NCBI RefSeq assembly: GCF_010728725.1
Contig: NZ_AP022606.1
Coordinates: 620,001-684,000, forward strand
Reading direction: 5' to 3'
Origin: Mycobacterium branderi
Lineage (GTDB): Bacteria > Actinomycetota > Actinomycetes > Mycobacteriales > Mycobacteriaceae
Length of the DNA stretch: 64,000 nucleotides
Below, piece by piece: positions 35,269 through 43,396 of the stretch. The notes under the pieces were generated by a model. The model was not told the DNA's origin. It saw only the letters and a list, made by a program, of their open reading frames with translations, and did no database searches. A program made the translations under genes and the position numbers. Position 1 is the first letter of the stretch. Every line of letters starts with the position of its first letter.

Positions 35269-36200
35269 GACCGCTGCCCGTTGACGAATAGGTTCCACGG
35301 CGCGGCCTGGTCGGAGTCCTTGGCGGGTTCGCGGCCGTAGCCGGCCATCAGCTCGTCGGCCGGCGTCACCGTGACCTCCCAGCCGTGGCGGCGCAACCAG
35401 TCGCCGACGTCGTCGCGCTCCTCGAAGTACCACAGCTGGTCGCTGCGGGGGACCTGACGCTGCGGATCCACCTTGGCCATCAACTGCTGGACGCGTTCCA
35501 TGCGCTCGCGGCGCTGCGCGATGGCCTCGGGGTCGGCGAAGTTGGGCGCAAGCGCCTCGACGCCAATGCGGCTGCCGGCGGCAGCGAGCTCTTGGATGCG
35601 GGCGAACAGCAGGTCTTGGGCCGACGCCGGCAGGTACATCAGCAACCCCTCGACCGACCAGGCGCTCGGCGCCGTGGCGTCAAAACCGGCCTGCAGCAAC
35701 GCTTTCGGCCAGTCATGACGCAAATCCACCGCGACCTCAACCCGATGGCAGGTCGGCTTGTGCTCCCGCAGCGTCGACGACTTGAACTCCAGCACTCTGT
35801 GCTGGTCGAGTTCGTAGACCGTCGTGCCGTCGGGCCACGGCAGCCGCCAGGACCGCGCGTCCAGGCCGGCGGCCAGAATCACCGCCTGACGGATGCCCGC
35901 GCGGGTGGCGTCGAGGAAGAACGCGTCGAAAAAGGCGGTCCGCGAGGCGAAGTAGTCGACCAGCGACCGCATCCGCGCCGGCAACTCGGGTTCGGCCTCG
36001 ACGACCTCGGGAGGCAACTGCGGGGCCTCGTACCAGTTCCACACGCCGTCGCCGACGGTGTCGAGGAACACCCGCGCGAACGGATCGCTGATCAGCGGGT
36101 TGTCGCTCTCGGTTTCCGCCGCGCGGGCGGCGGCCACGCCCAGCGCCGTCGCGCCCACGCTCTCGGTGATGTCCCAGGTGTCGTTGTCGGTTCTCGCCAC
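35265..36200 (-). CDS. LCMT-type SAM-dependent methyltransferase (mycobacterial TIGR00027 family)
   Basis: A 311-residue member of the putative SAM-dependent methyltransferase family expanded in mycobacteria. It has [20 protein letters not shown] at the N-terminus, [30 protein letters not shown] for SAM, and [16 protein letters not shown]. Substrates are largely unknown; some relatives act on leucine carboxylates or polyketides. It is convergent with the NYN gene (4-bp overlap) and divergent from the TVP38-type gene (44 bp). Confidence 0.9.
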   Translation of the reverse strand: MARTDNDTWDITESVGATALGVAAARAAETESDNPLISDPFARVFLDTVGDGVWNWYEAPQLPPEVVEAEPELPARMRSLVDYFASRTAFFDAFFLDATRAGIRQAVILAAGLDARSWRLPWPDGTTVYELDQHRVLEFKSSTLREHKPTCHRVEVAVDLRHDWPKALLQAGFDATAPSAWSVEGLLMYLPASAQDLLFARIQELAAAGSRIGVEALAPNFADPEAIAQRRERMERVQQLMAKVDPQRQVPRSDQLWYFEERDDVGDWLRRHGWEVTVTPADELMAGYGREPAKDSDQAAPWNLFVNGQRS

Positions 36201-36244
36201 TCTTCGACCCTACGTCAGGCCTGTGCGGCACAATCGCGGTCACC

Positions 36245-36952
36245 ATGAGCAACATCGCCTCGCGACGACGGCACATTGTGCGGCTCGCCGTGTTCGCCGC
36301 CTTCCTGCTCGCGATGTTCTACCTGATAGCCGTCAGGCACATCGTCGACGTCGACGCGGTGCGGCGCGCGGTCGCGGCGACGGGGCCGGCGGCGCCGCTG
36401 ATCTATGTCGTGGCGTCGGCGGTCCTCGGCGCGGTGTTCGTGCCGGGCCCGGTGCTGGCCGCGGGCAGCGGGGTGCTGTTCGGTCCGCTGCTGGGCATCT
36501 TCGTGACGCTGGGTGCGACGGTGGGCACCGCGATCGTCGCGAGCCTCGTTGGCCGCCGGCCGGGTCGAGACAGTGCGCGGGCGCTACTCGGGACCGAACG
36601 CGCCGAACGCGTCGACGCGCTGATCGAACGAGGCGGACTGTGGGCGGTTGTCGGTCAGCGCTTCGTTCCCGGCATATCGGATGCGCTGGCCGCCTATGCG
36701 TTCGGGGCGTTCGGAGTTCCGTTGTGGCAGATGGCCGTTGGGGCGTTCATCGGTTCGGTGCCGCGCGCGTTCGTCTACACCTCGCTGGGCGCCTCGATCG
36801 CGGACCGGTCGGCGCCGTTGGCCTACGCGGCGATCGCGGTGTGGTGCGTGACGGCCGTCATCGGCGCGTTCGCCGCGCACCGCGGGTACCGAAAATGGCG
36901 TGCGCACGCCCGCGCCGGTGGGGACGGCGTTCCGGATAACGAGGCGCGCTGA
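36245..36952 (+). CDS. TVP38/TMEM64 (DedA-like) membrane protein, Rv0625c-like
   Basis: A 235-residue integral membrane protein. The first segment (IVRLAVFAAFLLAMFYLIAV) is followed by LIYVVASAVLGAVFVPGPVLAAG and FGPLLGIFVTLGATVGTAIVA, then RFVPGISDALAAYAFGAFG, the conserved VTT/SNARE-associated region with re-entrant loops. These proteins are thought to act in lipid transport or envelope homeostasis. M. tuberculosis Rv0625c, in the same neighbourhood, belongs to this family. Confidence 0.85.
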   Translation: MSNIASRRRHIVRLAVFAAFLLAMFYLIAVRHIVDVDAVRRAVAATGPAAPLIYVVASAVLGAVFVPGPVLAAGSGVLFGPLLGIFVTLGATVGTAIVASLVGRRPGRDSARALLGTERAERVDALIERGGLWAVVGQRFVPGISDALAAYAFGAFGVPLWQMAVGAFIGSVPRAFVYTSLGASIADRSAPLAYAAIAVWCVTAVIGAFAAHRGYRKWRAHARAGGDGVPDNEAR

Positions 36953-37008
36953 GCGTCCGGCGCGCTTCGGTCACTTCCATCCCATCAGTCACGGGACGGA
37001 ACCACTAT

Positions 37009-37077
37009 GCGAGTTGCCCGCCTACGCGCGACAAATCCCTTGGGCCCCTAATTGTCGCTGTGAGCCGTGCACATTGC
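37009..37077. repeat. Degenerate copy of a 26-bp-arm palindromic element
   Basis: Arms at 37009-37034 and 37052-37077 mirror each other with a 17-nt loop, and both the arms and the preceding GGAACCACTATGC match the perfect element at 41369-41438. Here the arms have diverged at several positions, so it is an old copy. It fills most of the 263-bp gap between 36953 and 37215, where I see no gene. Confidence 0.8.
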
Positions 37078-37215
37078 GGTCTGGCCAGACCGAGGGATTG
37101 GTGTGGCAGATGAGATTCGCACAACTAAATGCTGTCCGATCAAGCCGCGACGGCTGTGCGCGGCGGACCGCCCCCGGGGCCGTTGGTTGCTCCGCAACTA
37201 TTGCGGCGGCTAATG

Positions 37216-37554
37216 CTATTTGGTATGGGACTTTATGCGTGACGCAATGGTGTCATTGGCGTCATCGGAGTCGAGCGTCAAATCCCAGTTGGTGTGCTCG
37301 ACCAAGTAGTCGTAAATGCTGCGGGAAAGGGCTTGGCGGTCAGCAACCTCACCGGCGTGATAGACCTCGGCAAACCACTGCCCGGGACTGTCGTCGTCCG
37401 CATACATCGTGACCTGGCTGCGGTCCCCCACCAGCAGGTAGGGACGGCCGTCATCAAGCATCGAGACGGGTACTTCCAGGAAGGTGGAAATGGCGTCTGC
37501 CGCAGCACGCATCGACGATGCGCCAGCAATGTAGACGGCATCTACTGCAGCCAC
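37216..37554 (-). CDS. Small protein of unknown function, second gene of a pair
   Basis: A 112-residue acidic protein (MAAVDAVYIAGASSMRAAAD, then PYLLVGDRSQVTMYADDDSPG and YDYLVEHTNWDLTL). I recognise no family. It overlaps the end of the upstream gene at 37542-37769 by 13 bp, so they are a translationally coupled pair. The size and acidic nature recall immunity or antitoxin proteins, but nothing here proves that. Confidence 0.5.
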   Translation of the reverse strand: MAAVDAVYIAGASSMRAAADAISTFLEVPVSMLDDGRPYLLVGDRSQVTMYADDDSPGQWFAEVYHAGEVADRQALSRSIYDYLVEHTNWDLTLDSDDANDTIASRIKSHTK

Positions 37555-37769
37555 TGCGGCACCTCCTCTCCTACGATTCGAATCTGCACCGCTCCACCTG
37601 CGCGCGACTCGTCAATGACCAGAATAGTGGCGATCTGATCGTCGGGAAACGCGTCGTAGAGCTGTTGGGCAAGGGAAACAACTCGCTCGATCAGCAGCGG
37701 CGATTCGCTGGTATCGAGCACGTAGCGTGGTCCTTGCTTTTTCCTGCCTCTAGTAATTCGGCGCTTCAC
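37542..37769 (-). CDS. Small protein of unknown function, first gene of a pair
   Basis: A 75-residue protein, GTG start: basic N-terminus (MKRRITRGRKKQGPRYVLD), then SLAQQLYDAFPDDQIATILVIDESR and a short C-terminal tail. No family is recognised. It precedes and overlaps the 112-residue gene. Toward 38029 lies a 260-bp gap holding only weak short frames on both strands. Confidence 0.45.
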   Translation of the reverse strand: MKRRITRGRKKQGPRYVLDTSESPLLIERVVSLAQQLYDAFPDDQIATILVIDESRAGGAVQIRIVGEEVPQWLQ

Positions 37770-38029
37770 GTTTCCCGGGTTGGACGACGATGACCATTGA
37801 ACTCTGTTCGCATGCCATTGACATAGGCGTCAGACGTGTGCTGACCTCGCGGTTGTCGGAACACAACATCGAAGCCAAGCTTTGCCAGCCGTTCGGCTGT
37901 ATCGAGCTCATGCTCACGCACCTCCCCCGAACAAGTGGACGGTCATCAGTCTCCCCCGGGGGTCCGACACCCTCGAAGCCGTCGACTGATGACTTCACGA
38001 CCCACTAGCCGCGGCATAGGGTGGTCGGC

Positions 38030-40561
38030 GTGGCTGACGCACCCGGCGCAACGCTCGAGGGAATTCTGGCCGAACACGGCCCACTGGACGAGGACGACAT
38101 CGCACGACGGCTACGCGATGCCGGCGTCGCCGATCCGGATGCCGTACTCGAAGAGCTTCAGCTCGAAATCGCATTCCCGGCAAGACAATTGGTCGACGAC
38201 CGGTGGGTATGGGTGCCAAACGTAGTGACCGGGCGGGTGCTCACCCACCGGGTCACCGCAGACGAGTTGGCCCACGACATTCTCAACGTGTGCCCGGACC
38301 TGGAGCCCATCACCACGCTCTGCGAACACGACCAATGGTTCGCCGACGGGTCGCCGGCCCAAGTCGTGATGTTCGATTACGACGACGAGCTGCTCGAGGA
38401 GCGCGGCATTCCGGACGAGGCGGTCGCCGAAGGGGGTGCACTGCTGTTGGCTGCGGGCACGCTGGCGGGATTGGGCGTGGCCGAAGGCGATCTGGTCGGC
38501 GTGCGGCTGACCAAGCAGGGACTCGTTGTCGAGCGGGTCAGTGACGTCGCGGATCCCCCGGTGGGCGAGCGACTGGCCGCGATGCTCGACGCCGACGAGC
38601 CTATCTACATCGACGCGGCGGTGTGGACGGCGTGCCTCGAAGACCCGGCATTGTTCACCCAGCCGCTGCCGCCGCTGTCCGAGATCATCGACGACCATGG
38701 GCTGGTGCGCAGCCTGGATTTGTTCGCGCCGGCCGGGTTCGACTTCGACGCTTGGCGTTTGGAGCTGCGGTCTGCGATGCTGGCCGAGCGCCATGACCTC
38801 GACCTCGACGACGCATTCGCGCTGTGCACACTGGTCAAGCTCTACGAGCAGATATCGGCTCTGGTCGAGGCCGTCGACGAGCTGCCAGCCGATGCGCCGG
38901 CCCCGATCGCCGAAGGGGCGGAACCACCCGAGGACGATGAGTTCGCCGACCTCCTCGGCGAGCTGGGGGCCGCGCTCGCCGACCCGCGCCTGGCGGACCT
39001 CCTGGTTGCCGAGACGGTGGGCCTCGACAGCTCCGGGGCGCCCGCACTCGGACTGTTCGCCGACGTGCTGGAGCCGAAGGTGCCGCGTGCGGCGCGAGTG
39101 GCGTGCCGGTGGTTGCGCGCGATAGCGCTGGAGCGCATCGGCGACATCGAGGCGGCCGAGCGGGAGCTGTTGGCGGCGGAGTCGATGGATCCGGATTGGC
39201 CGCTACCGCTGCGCGAACTGGCCCGCATTGCCTCCGACCGCGGCGACGCCGAACGAGGGTTGGCGTTGTTGCGCCGGGCCGGCGCCGAGCCGGACCATCC
39301 GCTGGTGGAGCTGCTCGAGCGCTACCGGCCCGAGCCTAGAACCGACCTCGGCCGAAATGAGCCGTGCTGGTGCGGTTCTGGCCGCAAGTACAAGAAGTGC
39401 CACCTTGGGCGTGAGCAGCTGCCGCTGGCTGAGCGAGCGAAGTGGTTGTACGCCAAGGCTATTCAGCACGTGCTGCTAAGCGGATGGGATGAGCTGCTGG
39501 CCGAGGTGAGCTACGAACGCTGCCGCTACACCGACGATGCTCCCGATGCGCTGGAGGATCCACTGGTGCTGGACGCGGTGCTGTTCGAGGGCGGCGCGTT
39601 CGAGGAATTCCTCGAGACACGCGGGTCGCTGCTGCCCGACGACGAGCGGCTGCTGGCCGAGCAGTGGCTGCTGGCGGAGCGGTCGGTGTTCGAGGTCGAA
39701 CAAGTGCAACCCGGGCGCTCCGTCACGCTGCGCGACGTGCGCACCGGCGACACCCAGGAGGTGCAAGAGCGCACGGCCAGCCGACAGCTGAAGGAAGGGC
39801 AGCTGATCTGCGCACGCCCGATACCCGTCGGCGACGACACCATGCAGTTCTTCGGCGGGCTGGAACCCGTTGCGCTGCATGAGCGTGACCGGCTGATCGA
39901 CCTGCTCGACACCGAACCCGACGCCGCCGAGCTGGTGGCGGAGCTGAGCCGCCGGTTCGCGCCGCCGATGCTGGTCAACAGCGAGGGCGATCCGCTGGCG
40001 ATCTGCGAGGCCACCGTGCGCGTCAGCGACCCGGACCGGATGCAGGCCGCGCTGGACGACACCTACGACCGCGTCGACGACGACGAGCCGCAGTGGTTCG
40101 AGCACGTGGAAATCCAAGGCATGCAGCGGCTTCGGGCCTCGATGAGTCTCGAGGGCAGGACGCTGGACGTAGCGGCCAGCAGCGAAAAGCGGATGGACCG
40201 GGTGCTGGCCACGCTGGCGCGCCTGGATCCGGAGATGAAGGTGCTCGACGATTTCCGCCGCCCGGTGCGCGATGCGCGCGACGCCGCCGAGCTGGCCGAG
40301 GAGTTCGGCGTCGGCGACGAGGACGAGCTCGATGACGACGATCCGAAAGTGGCGGCGGCACTTGAGGAGTTCATCCGCGACTACGAGACCAAGTGGCTCG
40401 ACCAGCCCATCCCGGCGCTCGACGGCCACACGCCCCGGCAGGCCGCCGACGACCCGACTAGACGCGGCGACTTGATCAAGCTGCTGGACAGCTTCCCGTC
40501 CGGTGCAGCGGCTCGCGGGGGCATGGACGTCGACCGGTTGCGCGCCGCGCTGGGCCTGTAA
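38030..40561 (+). CDS. Large SEC-C motif protein
   Basis: An 843-residue protein starting at GTG 38030 (GTG 38021 is possible). The N-terminal 60 residues look helical. TPR-like helices follow (AIALERIGDIEAAERELLAAES; DRGDAERGLALLRRAGAEPD). The SEC-C zinc motif RNEPCWCGSGRKYKKCH, with CxCx8CH, lies near residue 445. The rest, up to the C-terminus, has no recognised domain. SEC-C motifs bind zinc and often mediate protein contacts (SecA C-tail). The function is not clear. Confidence 0.75.
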   Translation: MADAPGATLEGILAEHGPLDEDDIARRLRDAGVADPDAVLEELQLEIAFPARQLVDDRWVWVPNVVTGRVLTHRVTADELAHDILNVCPDLEPITTLCEHDQWFADGSPAQVVMFDYDDELLEERGIPDEAVAEGGALLLAAGTLAGLGVAEGDLVGVRLTKQGLVVERVSDVADPPVGERLAAMLDADEPIYIDAAVWTACLEDPALFTQPLPPLSEIIDDHGLVRSLDLFAPAGFDFDAWRLELRSAMLAERHDLDLDDAFALCTLVKLYEQISALVEAVDELPADAPAPIAEGAEPPEDDEFADLLGELGAALADPRLADLLVAETVGLDSSGAPALGLFADVLEPKVPRAARVACRWLRAIALERIGDIEAAERELLAAESMDPDWPLPLRELARIASDRGDAERGLALLRRAGAEPDHPLVELLERYRPEPRTDLGRNEPCWCGSGRKYKKCHLGREQLPLAERAKWLYAKAIQHVLLSGWDELLAEVSYERCRYTDDAPDALEDPLVLDAVLFEGGAFEEFLETRGSLLPDDERLLAEQWLLAERSVFEVEQVQPGRSVTLRDVRTGDTQEVQERTASRQLKEGQLICARPIPVGDDTMQFFGGLEPVALHERDRLIDLLDTEPDAAELVAELSRRFAPPMLVNSEGDPLAICEATVRVSDPDRMQAALDDTYDRVDDDEPQWFEHVEIQGMQRLRASMSLEGRTLDVAASSEKRMDRVLATLARLDPEMKVLDDFRRPVRDARDAAELAEEFGVGDEDELDDDDPKVAAALEEFIRDYETKWLDQPIPALDGHTPRQAADDPTRRGDLIKLLDSFPSGAAARGGMDVDRLRAALGL

Positions 40562-40594
40562 CAAGCGGGTTTTCAGCCGGCAACTTGGCCGCCC

Positions 40595-40993
40595 TCAGCC
40601 ACCCCAGATTCGAAGCGATGTACAGCTGGCCAGGTGGTCGAAGTCCTGGTCGGCGTGCAGCAGCGGGGCACCGGTACGCACACAGGGTGCGGCGATCAGA
40701 CAGTCGAGTGTTTTGCGAATCGTCACACCGGCACAGCGCGCCGCGCGATACAGCTTGGCCGCCAGTAGGAAATCATCGAGGTCCTCCAGGCGAAGGATCG
40801 GGAAGGCGCGCAGATGGCGCTCCACCAACGTCGCCTCCCGATCCGTGCGCAGCCCTTGCAGAATTTCGGTCAGGATGACATCAGTGAGTGCGACGGGTTC
40901 TCCCGACTCAATCAGCTGCACGCAACGTTGAGCCTGCGGCGTGGGTCTGTCATTCAGGACGTCGATCCAGACGCTGGTGTCGACGACGATCAC
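40595..40993 (-). CDS. vapC: VapC-type PIN-domain toxin
   Basis: A 132-residue PIN protein: MIVVDTSVWIDVL (Asp5), LTEILQGL (Glu), LDCLIAAPC (Asp) and LLHADQDFDHLA (Asp). It would be an endoribonuclease toxin. Its ATG overlaps the VapB stop by 4 bp. Confidence 0.9.
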   Translation of the reverse strand: MIVVDTSVWIDVLNDRPTPQAQRCVQLIESGEPVALTDVILTEILQGLRTDREATLVERHLRAFPILRLEDLDDFLLAAKLYRAARCAGVTIRKTLDCLIAAPCVRTGAPLLHADQDFDHLASCTSLRIWGG

Positions 40994-41187
40994 GGCCGGC
41001 CGCGACGACTCTGGCCGAGGTCACCCTCCCAGTGCACCTTCCCGCGCAGGTCAAGAATACCGATTTGGCGGTGACGGGCGACGAGTTCACGCAGCGCAAG
41101 GTTGACCGTCTCGCGCTTGGTCCGCGTCCCGAGCAGGCGCTGGGCCTCGCGCAAGACGTCGTCGTCGATCTCGATGTTCGTGCGCAT
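40990..41187 (-). CDS. vapB: VapB-type (ribbon-helix-helix) antitoxin
   Basis: A 65-residue antitoxin from ATG 41187: MRTNIEIDDDVLREAQRLLG and TKRETVNLALRELVARH form the RHH DNA-binding domain, followed by a short GKVHWEGDL toxin-binding tail. It lies directly upstream of the PIN toxin. A palindrome is just before the gene. Confidence 0.9.
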   Translation of the reverse strand: MRTNIEIDDDVLREAQRLLGTRTKRETVNLALRELVARHRQIGILDLRGKVHWEGDLGQSRRGRP

Positions 41188-41197
41188 ACACACGAGC

Positions 41198-41217
41198 ATA
41201 CACCAGCTGTTGTGTAT
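41198..41217. promoter_or_regulatory. Inverted repeat upstream of vapB (possible operator)
   Basis: ATACAC at 41198-41203 pairs with GTGTAT at 41212-41217 across 8 nt, 10 bp before the vapB ATG on its upstream side. The position fits VapBC autorepression. The arms are short, so this is tentative. Confidence 0.45.
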
Positions 41218-41368
41218 AGCCGCGTGGTCACGCTCAATTCGAGGATTTCGAAACGAGACGTGACAGCGCGGCGTGTCGTATGCCCGCGAGGGACGCGTAC
41301 TTCGCTTGGCAATGGAAACCGACGTCCGCGTCACACCAGCCTCAATAATCACGTCGCGGAACCACTAT

Positions 41369-41438
41369 GCAATTTGCCCGCCTCACAGCGACAATCCGTT
41401 GTGTGCCTTGAGTTGTCGCTGTGAGGCGGGCAAATTGC
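41369..41438. repeat. Perfect 26-bp-arm palindromic element
   Basis: GCAATTTGCCCGCCTCACAG... at 41369-41394 is the exact reverse complement of 41413-41438, with an 18-nt loop. GGAACCACTATGC just upstream is shared with the degenerate copy at 37009. It lies in the 328-bp gap 41188-41515, which holds no gene but probably the promoters of vapB and of the lipoprotein gene. It looks like a dispersed palindrome (REP/MITE-like) or a strong hairpin. Confidence 0.85.
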
Positions 41439-41515
41439 GCACCGGCCGGCCGAGAAATTCGCGTGACAGAAGTGATTTCCACCCGACACTGCGCGGAACG
41501 TCGTAGGCTGCGGCC

Positions 41516-41950
41516 ATGCGTTCGAGCCGTTATGCGGTGGGTGTGATTGTCAGCTTGCTATCGGCCGGCATGGTGGCGGCGGGATGCACTACAATCGCCG
41601 GAACGCCTGTGGCAGAAAGCAATCGCGCTCCGATCACTTCGCTGGCCACGACAACATCGACCCCGGCGGGGCCCACCGGCAAGCCAGTGGGTACGGCAGT
41701 GATGAAGGTCAGTGGCGGTAGCGCACCCGTGACCATCCGGTACCGGATCAACGGCGGTCCAGAGCAGACCGAGACCAACGTGACGCTGCCGTGGGAAAAG
41801 GAGTACACCGTCTACAACGAAGTGGAGTCGGAGGTAACTGCCGACGGCGGGGACACAGACCTCACCTGCTCCATCATCATGGACGGCGACAAGCTGGCCT
41901 CATTCAAGAGCGAACCCCGGCCTACATGCAGCTTCGCCTACTACGGCTAG
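41516..41950 (+). CDS. Small lipoprotein, MmpS-like beta domain
   Basis: A 144-residue lipoprotein: signal peptide MRSSRYAVGVIVSLLSAGMV, lipobox VAAGC with Cys24, a Thr/Ser/Pro-rich linker, then a beta-rich domain (VTIRYRINGGPEQTETNVTLPW, read in part, ending SEPRPTCSFAYYG). This resembles the MmpS accessory family, which pairs with MmpL exporters, though no mmpL gene is nearby. It is anchored to the outer face of the inner membrane. Confidence 0.72.
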   Translation: MRSSRYAVGVIVSLLSAGMVAAGCTTIAGTPVAESNRAPITSLATTTSTPAGPTGKPVGTAVMKVSGGSAPVTIRYRINGGPEQTETNVTLPWEKEYTVYNEVESEVTADGGDTDLTCSIIMDGDKLASFKSEPRPTCSFAYYG

Positions 41951-41965
41951 ACGTGCCAGCATGCG

Positions 41966-43396
41966 TCAGCTGCCGTAGAGGTGCAACGCCTGGGCTGCCG
42001 CCGTCGCCACTTCACCGCGCAGATCCGAGATCGGTGAACTGCCTCGGATCAGGATGGAGTTCGCGAGCAGGATTACGTAGGTATTCGAGCCGGGGTCCAT
42101 CCACAGCGACGTTCCGGTAAAGCCTGTGTTGCCGAAACTTCCGACGGGAACGATCGTGCCTCGCGGCTGGGAATAGGCCGTGTCGATGTCCCAGCCGAAG
42201 CCAAAAAGGTTTTGCCCCTTGATCACTGGATAACGCGGAGCGGCTGTCTTTGCCCGGGCTTCACGCGCTGCTTCGATTTGTTCAGCGGTATGTCCGGGCT
42301 GCTGCGGAGTCGTCATCAACTCCAATGTCGCTTGCTTCAGCGGAAACTCGCTCGGCCGGCCCGCGAGCCGATCAAGCAGGGCCTGCGCGTAGACGCCGAC
42401 ATCGTGCGCCGTCGAGAACACACCGGCATTCCCCGCCACTCCCCCCATGCGGCGCGCCGTCGGGTCATGCACGGTCCCCCGAAGCAGGTGTCCATAGTCG
42501 GGGTTCTGGCTCGGGTCGCCGCTGTTTTCCTCGTCAAGAGCGGTCGGTGCGATGCGCGGCAAAAGACTCGTGCTCCAGGTACCTGCCGGGCACGCGTGCG
42601 CTTGCGGCCCCGGCGCCCAGGCAATGGCCGCTCCTCTCACCGTATGGGGACCGCATGCTTTGGCCGGAGGTAGATAACCGGTGTCTGTCATGCCAAGTGG
42701 CGCAAAGACATTGCGCTGAATGTAGACGTCTTCTGTCTCGCCGGTGACCTTTTCGAGTAGCGCGCCGAGCAGAACGTAGTTGATGTCGGAGTAGCGGAAA
42801 ACCTCGCCGGGGCCCGATTGCAGCGGCGTGGTGAGCGCACGGTGAATACCTTCGGCTTTGTCGGCTCGGCTCAGTCCCCACGGGTCTTGAAGGTTGACAT
42901 CTATCCCTTCGCCGGAGGTGTTCGTGAGCAGCATGCGCACGGTCACCTTGGCGCGCTGCGGGTCGTTGGTCCTGTTGAAGTCGGGCAGATAATTCTGCAC
43001 GGGATCGTCGAACGCAACCTTGCCTTGTTCGTAAAGCTGCATGACGGCGGTCGCCGTTGCGAGGCATTTTGTCAACGACGCGAGGTCGAAGATGGTGTCC
43101 TCGGTCATCGGCTCTGCAGGTGCCGGCGACCCGTCCAGCCCCGGCTCGCCGGCAAGCGTGCGAGAGCCAAAAGCCTTCTGGAAGACAACCTTGCCGTCAT
43201 GCCCGATCGCAACCACGCCACCTGGCAGCCGCTCAGCCGCAATCGCATCCGTCATCAGCTTGGAAACCGCCGCGAAGTCAGGGGTGTCAGCCGGCGTCGG
43301 CGTGGCCGGCGCACTGCCGTTTACTGTTTTGTGCGCCGCACAGCCCGCCGCCACGAGCGTAAGCACAACAGTTGCAACAGCCTTCCGCAGCTTCAT
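41966..43396 (-). CDS. Beta-lactamase-fold serine hydrolase lipoprotein (LpqK-like)
   Basis: A 476-residue lipoprotein from ATG 43396: signal peptide with lipobox VAAGC, Cys19, a linker, then a class C beta-lactamase/esterase domain. The SxxK catalytic motif is SLTK (107-110), the YxN-type motif is in FRYSDINYVLL, and the His-containing third motif is less clear. It probably acts on a cell-envelope peptide or ester. Its start overlaps the end of the patatin gene upstream on this strand by 4 bp. Confidence 0.85.
   Translation of the reverse strand: MKLRKAVATVVLTLVAAGCAAHKTVNGSAPATPTPADTPDFAAVSKLMTDAIAAERLPGGVVAIGHDGKVVFQKAFGSRTLAGEPGLDGSPAPAEPMTEDTIFDLASLTKCLATATAVMQLYEQGKVAFDDPVQNYLPDFNRTNDPQRAKVTVRMLLTNTSGEGIDVNLQDPWGLSRADKAEGIHRALTTPLQSGPGEVFRYSDINYVLLGALLEKVTGETEDVYIQRNVFAPLGMTDTGYLPPAKACGPHTVRGAAIAWAPGPQAHACPAGTWSTSLLPRIAPTALDEENSGDPSQNPDYGHLLRGTVHDPTARRMGGVAGNAGVFSTAHDVGVYAQALLDRLAGRPSEFPLKQATLELMTTPQQPGHTAEQIEAAREARAKTAAPRYPVIKGQNLFGFGWDIDTAYSQPRGTIVPVGSFGNTGFTGTSLWMDPGSNTYVILLANSILIRGSSPISDLRGEVATAAAQALHLYGS

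Noticed and set aside
37750..38008. Short open frames on both strands between the unknown pair and the SEC-C gene
   Set aside because: They overlap each other, have no family match and no good ribosome site.
41942..41978. Possible hairpin (CTACGGC...GCCGTAG) between the convergent lipoprotein genes
   Set aside because: Arms of only 7 bp with a long loop and no T-run; too weak to call a terminator.
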